NCBI GenBank assembly: GCA_964367715.1 | Contig: CAYIYO010000052.1 | Coordinates: 1 to 12,705 of the forward strand | DNA length: 12,705 nucleotides | Origin: CAYIYO01 sp964367715 | GTDB taxonomy: Bacteria; Chlamydiota; Chlamydiia; Chlamydiales; Criblamydiaceae | Direction of reading: 5' to 3' | Translations under genes and position numbers: made by a program | Notes under the pieces: model-generated | Seen by the model: the letters and a program-made list of their open reading frames with translations, nothing else | Told to the model about the DNA's origin: nothing | Database searches by the model: none | In this document: piece after piece, positions 1 through 6,454 of the stretch | How the letters are laid out: each line of letters opens with the position of its first letter | Numbering within the stretch: position 1 is the stretch's first letter

Positions 1-1
1 T

Positions 2-67
2 CGCTGCCGCGATGAAAAACTTATGACCGACCCCGTGACTGATTACGAAAAAATATCAGAACTATAG
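2..67 (+). CDS. C-terminal end of an upstream gene (partial, unidentified)
   Basis: A frame open from the window edge runs for 21 codons and stops at TAG 65-67. The peptide (RCRDEKLMTDPVTD, then YEKISEL) is hydrophilic and protein-like, while the other two rightward frames stop within the first 30 bases. It would be the tail of a gene starting outside the window, read in the same direction as lplA and about 100 bases upstream of it. From memory, C. trachomatis has clpC beside an lplA homologue, but 21 residues are too few to assign this tail. It could also be a chance open frame. Confidence 0.35.
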   Translation, partial: RCRDEKLMTDPVTDYEKISEL

Positions 68-164
68 GCCTCAGGCTGACCTCTGTGGCTACAGGCTTTG
101 CTCGCATTGGCGACCTAAAAAACTAAATTCGAGTTGATATGCTCTTTAGTCAAAATAAAATAAA

Positions 165-878
165 ATGATCTCTATGGAAAAATTGAAGTTAGTACGTTTG
201 TCACGCTGTCCCATTTACGAACAACTTCTTCTGGAAGAAGCACTGCTACGCGCCGACACGGGAAATTGGTGTTTGTTTAATGAAGAGGCTTCTCCCGCTA
301 TTGTGATGGGGATTTCCGGTAAAGCGGAAGAACTCATTAACTTTGAACAGGTCAGAGAAAAATCGATTCCGATCATTCGTCGTTTCACCGGCGGCGGCAC
401 CGTTATTGTCGATGCCAATACCTGTTTTGTCACTCTTATCTGTAATACCTCTTCGACTGGAATCGATCCGTTTCCCGAAAAAGTGCACCGCTGGGCGGAG
501 GCACTTTATAATCCGGTATTTATAGGATTAAATTTTTCTTTGCGAGAAAATGATTATGTCTTCGGAGAGCGCAAGTTTGGCGGAAATGCCCAGTACATGC
601 AAAGAGGCCGCTGGTTACATCACAGCTCGTTTTTATGGGATTATGAAGTCGAAATGATGAATTGCTTGACCCTTCCTCCTAAGATGCCTTCTTATCGTCA
701 AAAACGTAGTCACGACGAATTTTTAAGTAAAATGTGCCTTCATATCGATTCCAAACCGCATTTTTTTGGAGAGATAAAGAAGTCATTAGCACATCATTTT
801 GATCTAGAAGAGGGAACAATAGAAGAAGTAAAGAGGATTCAAAATCTTCCTCACCGTATCTCTACAGTGCTATTTTGA
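165..878 (+). CDS. lplA: Lipoate-protein ligase A family protein (short form)
   Basis: Predicted cytoplasmic enzyme that attaches lipoate, via lipoyl-AMP, to a lysine of E2 and glycine-cleavage H proteins. The 237-residue sequence shows the BPL/LplA/LipB catalytic core: RRFTGGGTV at residues 72-80 matches the family RRxxGGG nucleotide/lipoate-binding loop, KFGGNAQ at 137-143 matches the Lys-Gly-x-Ala motif containing the catalytic lysine (K137), and HHSSFLWD at 152-159 matches the following histidine strand. It lacks the roughly 90-residue C-terminal accessory domain of E. coli LplA (about 337 residues), so it resembles short ligases that need a partner or act as lipoyl/octanoyl transferases. 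The start could be ATG 165 or the in-frame ATG 174, and neither has a clear Shine-Dalgarno sequence. The family is secure; whether it is a true ligase or a transferase is open. Confidence 0.85.
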   Translation: MISMEKLKLVRLSRCPIYEQLLLEEALLRADTGNWCLFNEEASPAIVMGISGKAEELINFEQVREKSIPIIRRFTGGGTVIVDANTCFVTLICNTSSTGIDPFPEKVHRWAEALYNPVFIGLNFSLRENDYVFGERKFGGNAQYMQRGRWLHHSSFLWDYEVEMMNCLTLPPKMPSYRQKRSHDEFLSKMCLHIDSKPHFFGEIKKSLAHHFDLEEGTIEEVKRIQNLPHRISTVLF

Positions 879-892
879 AAAAAAAGCCGCCG

Positions 893-1042
893 CTAAGGGT
901 CTAAAAAGAAGCACATCAACTCTTGTTGTGCAAGGGGGGACAGTTTCCCAGAGTTCCAGATCTTAGGCAGTAGGCCCAGAAGCTTTTCGTCCAGCGTTAC
1001 AATCCCGTATTTATATATTTTCGTTGATTGGCTTATATATTT
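893..1042 (-). other. Gap between converging genes; possible decayed reading frame
   Basis: The 231 bases between lplA and the glycosyltransferase hold no recognisable gene. On the minus strand a frame of 49 codons without an ATG ends at TAG 893-895. It contains protein-like stretches such as TLDEKLLGLLPKIW. The codon just before it is a TAA, and before that the same frame has a short ATG-initiated piece (MELLSLLLWIS). This could be the remnant of a small gene or chance. The gap also contains a direct repeat TTATATATTTT at 1011-1021 and 1033-1043, exactly 22 bases apart, and a small hairpin at 911-931. A run of seven T at 1105-1111 abuts the glycosyltransferase stop. No convincing intrinsic terminator for either gene is visible. 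Confidence 0.2.
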
Positions 1043-1109
1043 TTAGGATATCCAAAGCAGCAGCGAAAGGAGTTCCATCTGCCTAGAGTATAGAAGATGC
1101 GGGCTTTTT

Positions 1110-2657
1110 TTACCACCGGTCACTTTCTTCAGGAACCTTTCCATTATAGTTAGTTCCTTTGAAAATAAGGGCTCCCTTGGCAATGGTGCCATTGGCTTCG
1201 AATAAAGGCGCCATTCTAACAAACTCTACCTTAGTAAAATAGGGGGAGAGCAGTTCGATATAATGGGGAATTTGTTCCATGTGCGAGTTTAGATGCGGTT
1301 GATTTTCCGCAATGACATAAAAGCCGTCTTTTCCTATCTGCTCTTCTGGCATTCCAGGCCAAAAAGAAAACTGATTTTTGCGTATTCCATGGATGTTGAA
1401 AAAGTATGCGCGGCGTTGCTCTGGACCATAAAAGCTCAAAATGCTACTCATCTGATATTTGCTACTAAAAATAAAATTATCACTTACATTATATCCACTC
1501 TCAATCAAATGCGCATCCAGCGTTTTCCAGCCCACGTTATGGCGAAAAGGATTAATTTTGTAAGGGATGTTTCCTATAGAATACGACTGCAATGAAGGAA
1601 TACTGAGCATCCCCATAATTAAAAATAGAGACGTCACCGCGCTTATAGATAACCAGCGCCGCCAATTCGAGCGCTGCTCACAAAAGATCCATGCTGTAAA
1701 GACAATCCCTGATGGATACGCAAAGTCGCCCCAATTTCCTTGCACTTTTTTAAACATTGAAAGGAAAAGGAATCCTCCAAAAATGAACAAGGTGATACTC
1801 CCTAAAAATAATGCAGGGCGCGGCAACTGTTTTGGTGCAGAGATAAATCTCCACAGACTATATCCAAAAGCTAAAAAAAGCAGTGGAGAAAGGAGAGCGA
1901 TTTGGGATCCAATAAATTCGAAAAAATTCCCCTGAAAGACTCCCAAACGATGTTCTGCAGCAAGTGGAGAGCCTTCGACCTGGTGGAAAACGTGTCTAAA
2001 AGTTGCCCAGTCGTGAGTGTGATTCCAGAGGTAGCTAGGAACAAGCCCTACAAAAGAAATTAAGATGCCGACGACGAGTGAGTATCGTCTTAAAAAAGAG
2101 AAAATGGGAAGCATCCCAATGATAAAGCACCAGAGCAAATAAATTGGCCATTTAAATAATGCTCCCACTGCGATGACGAGGCCCATCAAAAGGTAGCGTG
2201 GAGGCGTTTCGTGGGTTAGTGAGGAGGCAAGTAAAGCCAGAGCAAGTGTCCACGCTAGAACCATTACTGTGTCGGTGATCGCCAGAAATGAGGCCGCCAT
2301 TCCAAAAGGAGCCATGGCAAACAAAAGAGCGCTCCAAAAAGCAGTTTGAGAAGTGAATTTACAACTTTTTGCGAGAAGGTAAAGAGCGAAGGGAAGCAAC
2401 GATCCTGCAATCACTGCAAAGAATCGCACTCCTAACTCGGTATCACCAAATAAAGCGGTGCCCAGGCCAATTTGCCAGGCAATACCGGGAGGCTTGCTGT
2501 AATATCCCCAATCAAGCTGTTGGCTCCAAGTCCAGTACTGGGCTTCATCGGGACCGAGACCAACAGGTCCCTTGAGAATAAATAGAATCAACAACGCTGC
2601 TTTAATTAAAAGAAGCACAGATAAAAGAAGTAAAGGGCGTGAAAGTGTCATGTGCAT
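1110..2657 (-). CDS. ArnT/PMT-family membrane glycosyltransferase
   Basis: A 515-residue polytopic membrane protein of the dolichyl/undecaprenyl-phosphate-sugar transferase superfamily (PMT_2, ArnT-like, GT-C fold). The diagnostic first-loop signature is present: GPDEAQYWTWS at residues 35-45, with the acidic pair D37-E38 expected to bind metal or substrate, then GYYSKPPGIAW at 51-61. About ten hydrophobic segments fill residues 5-350, a KVQGNWGDFAYPSG motif lies at 304-317, and a mostly soluble tail runs from about 365 to 515. The family moves a sugar from a polyprenyl-phosphate carrier to lipid A or protein on the periplasmic face; the acceptor cannot be read from the sequence. ATG 2657 and ATG 2651 are both possible starts and no strong ribosome binding site precedes them. 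It lies downstream of sdhB on the same strand, separated by a hairpin, so it is probably a separate transcript. Confidence 0.85.
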   Translation of the reverse strand: MHMTLSRPLLLLSVLLLIKAALLILFILKGPVGLGPDEAQYWTWSQQLDWGYYSKPPGIAWQIGLGTALFGDTELGVRFFAVIAGSLLPFALYLLAKSCKFTSQTAFWSALLFAMAPFGMAASFLAITDTVMVLAWTLALALLASSLTHETPPRYLLMGLVIAVGALFKWPIYLLWCFIIGMLPIFSFLRRYSLVVGILISFVGLVPSYLWNHTHDWATFRHVFHQVEGSPLAAEHRLGVFQGNFFEFIGSQIALLSPLLFLAFGYSLWRFISAPKQLPRPALFLGSITLFIFGGFLFLSMFKKVQGNWGDFAYPSGIVFTAWIFCEQRSNWRRWLSISAVTSLFLIMGMLSIPSLQSYSIGNIPYKINPFRHNVGWKTLDAHLIESGYNVSDNFIFSSKYQMSSILSFYGPEQRRAYFFNIHGIRKNQFSFWPGMPEEQIGKDGFYVIAENQPHLNSHMEQIPHYIELLSPYFTKVEFVRMAPLFEANGTIAKGALIFKGTNYNGKVPEESDRW

Positions 2658-2680
2658 ATCTTAGCTTAAAAAAAGAATAA

Positions 2681-2800
2681 CGACAATAATGACACCAACG
2701 ACCTTATACACAAGTGAAATCAAAAAGCCAATTTTTGAATTCACTTGTGTATAACGACATAAAAAATCGGTCATTATAGTCGTTGGGGTTATTATTGCCG
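2681..2800. repeat. Nested inverted repeat between sdhB and the glycosyltransferase gene
   Basis: Outer arms 2681-2702 and 2779-2800 are inverted copies matching at 19 of 22 positions by eye. They flank the perfect hairpin at 2704-2754. The left outer arm abuts the hairpin (1 base), while the right one is 24 bases away, so the structure is asymmetric. A short direct repeat (ATAACGACA) occurs at 2678-2686 and 2751-2759. The arrangement fits either a complex terminator region or a remnant of a small palindromic mobile element. No coding sequence lies inside it. Confidence 0.6.
2704..2754 (-). terminator. Strong hairpin after sdhB, probable transcription terminator
   Basis: TTATACACAAGTGAA at 2704-2718 is perfectly inverted at 2740-2754. 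After one mismatch (2719/2739) the stem continues for seven more pairs (2720-2726 with 2732-2738), leaving a five-base loop. It sits 60 bases past the sdhB stop and 47 bases before the next leftward gene, a natural place to end the sdhCAB transcript. The classical U-tract after the stem is missing: on the minus strand the T-run is inside the stem. The terminator role is therefore inferred, and it could instead protect the 3' end of the mRNA. Confidence 0.5.
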
Positions 2801-2813
2801 TTTGTCTTTAATC

Positions 2814-3587
2814 TTATCGATCGGGGAAGCTGAAAAAATCTTTTATCGCTTGGCTATTCACGTCTCTGCCGATTGCGGCGATGGAGTCCGTGAGAGGAAT
2901 TTTTTTCGGACAGACTTTTACACAATTTTGTGCATTGCCGCAGTCTGCGATGCCTCCTTCGTTCATCAAAGGACGTAAACGCATGGCTTTTTGCGTTGCT
3001 CCTGTCGGATGGTCGTTGAAAAGACGCACCTGTGCCATGATTTGTGGGCCCACGAACTTTGATTTGTCGTTGGACTGCGGACAGGACTCGACGCAGCATC
3101 CACAGGTCATGCATTGGGAGAGCGAGTACATGATTTCTTGTTTTTCTGGGGCAATTTTGGGTCCCGGTCCTTTTTCGTAAATGCCGTCGGTGTCGATCCA
3201 TGCATGGACCTTTTTAAGGTTATCGAACATCACGGTGCGGTCGGTGATGAGGTCGCGGACCAACGGAAATTTTGTAAAAGGCGCTAGAGTGACGATGCGA
3301 TTTCCTGTTTCTTTGAGAAGCGGTTCGATCAAGGCTGTGCACGCTTGGCGGGGCTTGCTATTGATCAACATCGAGCAGGATCCGCACACCTCTTCTAAAC
3401 ACCCCTGCTCCCATACGACAGGAGTGACATGCTCGCCTTTTTTATTAATGGGTTTTTTTTGAATTTCCATCAGCGCAGAGATGACGTTGATGAAAGGATG
3501 AATTTCGATTTCAAATTCTTCCCAATATTGATTTCCAGGAACTCCACGATAGACCCTGAGAGTAAAAGTGTTTGCATTATTTTCCAT
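2814..3587 (-). CDS. sdhB: Succinate dehydrogenase iron-sulfur subunit
   Basis: Electron-transfer subunit of succinate:quinone oxidoreductase (complex II), carrying electrons from the SdhA flavin to the membrane quinone site. All cluster ligands are visible in its 257 residues: C63, C68, C71 and C83 for [2Fe-2S]; C159, C162 and C165 with C226 for [4Fe-4S]; C169, C216 and C222 for [3Fe-4S] (CxxCxxCxxxCP at 159-170, then a second CP-terminated motif at 216-227). The length is normal for the type-B (B. subtilis/Wolinella-like) subunit. ATG 3587 is preceded by AAGGA five bases upstream, which supports this start. It follows sdhA by 15 bases, so the two are co-transcribed. It is the last gene of the operon and is followed by a strong hairpin. 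Confidence 0.97.
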   Translation of the reverse strand: MENNANTFTLRVYRGVPGNQYWEEFEIEIHPFINVISALMEIQKKPINKKGEHVTPVVWEQGCLEEVCGSCSMLINSKPRQACTALIEPLLKETGNRIVTLAPFTKFPLVRDLITDRTVMFDNLKKVHAWIDTDGIYEKGPGPKIAPEKQEIMYSLSQCMTCGCCVESCPQSNDKSKFVGPQIMAQVRLFNDHPTGATQKAMRLRPLMNEGGIADCGNAQNCVKVCPKKIPLTDSIAAIGRDVNSQAIKDFFSFPDR

Positions 3588-3602
3588 GGCTTCCTTCGTT
3601 CC

Positions 3603-5498
3603 TTATAGGGGGAGTTGGATCTTGTCAGGAATATTTTCTAGTGTGGGTTCTACTTTATTTGCGGTGGAGTAGTCGCGTTTTATGGGCTTGAGGTGGCGGA
3701 GATCGACCGGTTCGAAGGTGATGATCGGCTCTTTTGTGAGTGGGTCATAAGTGGCGATGGTTGTTTTTAGCCAATTTTCATCATCGCGTTGCGGATATTC
3801 CGGTTTGAAGTGGGCGCCACGCGATTCATTTCTAGCGAGAGCGCCTTTGATGATGATGAGAGCAAGGTCGATCATGTAGTCGAATTGATTTGCAAAAATG
3901 AGTGTTTGATTCGCAAAATGTCCCTTGTCATCGAGTCCAATCTGTTCGTAGCGTGCGCGAATGTGATGAATTTTTTTTAGTGTTTCTTCAAGGTCTTTGT
4001 TGGTGCGCACCACAGTCGCATTGGCAACAAGGAGTTCTGCTAGCTCTTCGTGGAGCTTAAACACGTTTTCTTTTCCTGTAGCAGCTAAAAGTTTGGCATT
4101 TTTTTGCTGTTCTTCTGCAACCGCCGCCTGAAAGTGAGGAAGAGTGGCATCATGCGACAGGGGCTTGAGCGTTTTGATGTAGCGCGGAACCTCCACACCG
4201 GCAACAAGTCCGGAAAAAATACAGGAAAGAAGGGAGTTTGCGCCGAGGCGATTTGCTCCATGGTATTGGTAATCAGATTCCCCAACATTAAAACATCCGC
4301 GTAGATTGGTCATCTGCCGAAAGCGCGTCCAACGGTCTGAATCATCTGCTGCAGGCCAGTCGACCCATGCGCCTCCCATCGTGTAGTGGACGGCGGGAAA
4401 AATTTTCATCGGAATCTGCCGTGGATCTTCTCCAGTGAATTTATTGTAGATGTCGAGGACGGAATCCAATTTTTGAATTGATTCCTCGTCAAGGTGGGTG
4501 ATATCAAGATAGACTTGCATCCCTCCCTCCGCTCCCATTCCCATCGAGCAGATGCGCAAAACTTCGCGTGCGCCAATGTCACGTGGAACGAGGTTTCCAA
4601 ATGCCGGATAGAGTTCTTCAAGAAAATACCAAGGCTCTCCCGTGACACCGCAAGGGATGATCTTACCTTCAGGGGTGGTGATCGTTTTTGTTGAATTGCC
4701 CCATACCCAAATACGTCCGCCTTCCCCACGGACCGATTCCGAAATTAAACGCAACTTGTCCGCACCAGGAATTGCGGTTGGATGAATTTGTATGAATTCT
4801 CCGTTTGCATACTTCATTCCCATACGGTAAAGCCGACCATTTGCCGCGCCTGTGCAGGAGGTAGAATTTGTCGATTTTTTGAATAATAAGCCAAGACCCC
4901 CTGTGGCGATGACGACCGCATCGGCAGGAATAGCTTCGAGGTTCATGTTAAAATGGTCCATGACCACTGCACCACACGTCACTCCCTCTTCATTCAAAAC
5001 GAGTCGCATGAATTCGTGATGCTCTTTTTTTGTCACGCGTCCTTTGGACTCCCATCGACGCACCTGTTCGTCCAACGAATAAAGCAGCTGCTGTCCCGTG
5101 GAGGCTCCGCAAAAAGCAGTGCGATTGTACAATGTGCCACCAAAGCGTCGAAAATCAAGAAATCCTTCCGGTGTTCGATTAAAGGGGCATCCAAATCTGT
5201 CGAGCATATGAATGATTTTTGGTGCGGCCATGCACATTTCAAGGATGGGAGGCTGGTTAGCAAGAAAGTCGCCTCCTTTGATGGTGTCATACGCATGGAT
5301 CAATGGAGAATCGTTTTCTCCGATCGAATTAATTGCTGCGTTGATTCCGCCTTGCGCACAGACGGAGTGCGACCGTTTGACTTTTGTGACGGCAACTAGC
5401 GTCACGTGGCATCCTTCTTCGGCAAGTTTCATCGTCGCCGATAGTCCCGCAAGGCCACCGCCGATGACAATCACATGTTTTTGTTCTTTTTCAGCCAT
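3603..5498 (-). CDS. sdhA: Succinate dehydrogenase flavoprotein subunit
   Basis: Catalytic subunit that oxidises succinate to fumarate (or the reverse) on the cytoplasmic side of the inner membrane. The 631 residues show the N-terminal dinucleotide fold VIGGGLAGLSA (11-21) and SHSVCAQGGINAA with H44, the expected covalent FAD attachment histidine. They also show the second FAD strand VVIATGGLG (195-203), HPTAIPG (239-245), RDIGAREV with the likely proton-shuttle R306 (306-313), HYTMGG with substrate histidine H371, and GCFNVGESDYQYHGANRLG (401-419). Nothing needed for catalysis is missing. The start ATG 5498 is four bases past the sdhC stop, with a weak AAGG upstream, so translation is probably coupled to sdhC. 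The C-A-B gene order and the absence of sdhD fit the type-B enzyme. Confidence 0.97.
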   Translation of the reverse strand: MAEKEQKHVIVIGGGLAGLSATMKLAEEGCHVTLVAVTKVKRSHSVCAQGGINAAINSIGENDSPLIHAYDTIKGGDFLANQPPILEMCMAAPKIIHMLDRFGCPFNRTPEGFLDFRRFGGTLYNRTAFCGASTGQQLLYSLDEQVRRWESKGRVTKKEHHEFMRLVLNEEGVTCGAVVMDHFNMNLEAIPADAVVIATGGLGLLFKKSTNSTSCTGAANGRLYRMGMKYANGEFIQIHPTAIPGADKLRLISESVRGEGGRIWVWGNSTKTITTPEGKIIPCGVTGEPWYFLEELYPAFGNLVPRDIGAREVLRICSMGMGAEGGMQVYLDITHLDEESIQKLDSVLDIYNKFTGEDPRQIPMKIFPAVHYTMGGAWVDWPAADDSDRWTRFRQMTNLRGCFNVGESDYQYHGANRLGANSLLSCIFSGLVAGVEVPRYIKTLKPLSHDATLPHFQAAVAEEQQKNAKLLAATGKENVFKLHEELAELLVANATVVRTNKDLEETLKKIHHIRARYEQIGLDDKGHFANQTLIFANQFDYMIDLALIIIKGALARNESRGAHFKPEYPQRDDENWLKTTIATYDPLTKEPIITFEPVDLRHLKPIKRDYSTANKVEPTLENIPDKIQLPL

Positions 5499-5502
5499 TC
5501 GA

Positions 5503-6321
5503 TTATTGCCTTAGATTAATCCAGTAAGTACCCCATATTGCGGCTAACCCTAAAAATCCAATAAGAATCATTAGCAGCGTTGAAAGCGTACGCATACGTC
5601 GCTGCGAGCGCGCAGTTAACGTTAATCCCCACGTAATGCAAAATGTCCACAATCCATTAAAGCCATGAAAGACGGCAGCAAGAACAAAAAAAGTATATAA
5701 TGCAATCATCAACGGACTTTTAAAAGTCTCGCGTACGACTAACAACTCCGCCGTCCCAAAATTGTCCGCAATGGCATACTCTTTGCCCTCTCTTTCTGCG
5801 AGAGTAAAATTAAGGCGGTCGGCAAGCGAATGGATTCCTGGATCGTGCGCCACTTCGACTTGATAGTGTGTTTCATTATTATTTTTTTCGATGATGGGGT
5901 AATGCAGATAACGCATATCAATTAAATGTCCAATGAGTCCAATCAAAAGTATCCACGAGGTGATCCGTTGCCACGTATACGCATGGTTGCGGGGATATTC
6001 GCCAAGGGCGGGAGACTTGCCATCGTTTCCGTAAGCATTTTGTTTTGATGTAAATAAATAGTTTATTCCCCAAACGATGTGGATAAGGAACGGAACTCCC
6101 AACAACGTAATTTCTATGACGGGAAGATAGGGAAGATTGTGCAATCCATTCACTGCACGGACAAATCCATTGCCATCGTCCCCAATAAAAAGAGCGGCTT
6201 GTGAGTTTGTTAGTAAATGTTGAATGAGAAAAAGGACGAGCCACAACCCCATAAAGGATTGGATTCTTCTCCACATAAAAGCGGAAGGGAGGGGAGGAGC
6301 CTGATAATTTTCGTTTGCCAT
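5503..6321 (-). CDS. sdhC: Succinate dehydrogenase cytochrome b subunit, di-haem type
   Basis: Membrane anchor of complex II that binds two haem b and reduces (mena)quinone. The 272 residues contain five hydrophobic segments at about 24-45, 68-90, 118-138, 203-227 and 246-267, the pattern of the single fused anchor used by type-B enzymes in place of SdhC+SdhD. Four histidines inside or at the edge of segments 1-4 (H35, H81, H132, H219) match the expected axial haem ligands of the Bacillus and Wolinella proteins; this assignment is inference. A hydrophilic loop of about 60 residues (142-202) separates segments 3 and 4, making the protein longer than the roughly 200-residue B. subtilis form. 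ATG 6321 has AAGGA eight bases upstream. It is the first gene of sdhCAB, and its promoter is not obvious. Confidence 0.93.
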   Translation of the reverse strand: MANENYQAPPLPSAFMWRRIQSFMGLWLVLFLIQHLLTNSQAALFIGDDGNGFVRAVNGLHNLPYLPVIEITLLGVPFLIHIVWGINYLFTSKQNAYGNDGKSPALGEYPRNHAYTWQRITSWILLIGLIGHLIDMRYLHYPIIEKNNNETHYQVEVAHDPGIHSLADRLNFTLAEREGKEYAIADNFGTAELLVVRETFKSPLMIALYTFFVLAAVFHGFNGLWTFCITWGLTLTARSQRRMRTLSTLLMILIGFLGLAAIWGTYWINLRQ

Positions 6322-6427
6322 AAAGTGATTCCTTAAAATTAAAACTTACCATTTTCTGTTGAGACGAGCAAGAATAAAAAAATTGTTTTTCGTGAATCAA
6401 TCAGTGCTTTTTGCTTTATCACTATTT

Positions 6428-6436
6428 TGGTATAAT
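6428..6436 (+). promoter_or_regulatory. Extended -10 promoter for the GspL-like operon
   Basis: TGG followed by a perfect TATAAT (6431-6436) gives an extended -10 element (TGnTATAAT). No good -35 is found 16-18 bases upstream (only T-rich sequence), which extended -10 promoters tolerate. Transcription would begin near 6443, 12 bases before ATG 6455. It lies in the divergent gap shared with sdhC. Confidence 0.55.
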
Positions 6437-6454
6437 AATAATTATTTATTAATA

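Noticed and set aside
66..115. Decayed copy of the recA-downstream repeat before lplA
   Set aside because: It shares only short strings such as GTGGCTACAG with the element, and no hairpin set is preserved; similarity is too weak to claim.
879..1109. tRNA or other structured RNA in the lplA-glycosyltransferase gap
   Set aside because: No cloverleaf, CCA end or T-loop motif is found; only one short hairpin at 911-931.
6359..6454. N-terminal extension of the GspL-like protein from ATG 6359
   Set aside because: It would place the start upstream of a near-perfect promoter; the extra 32 residues are hydrophobic/basic without family motifs and lack a ribosome binding site.
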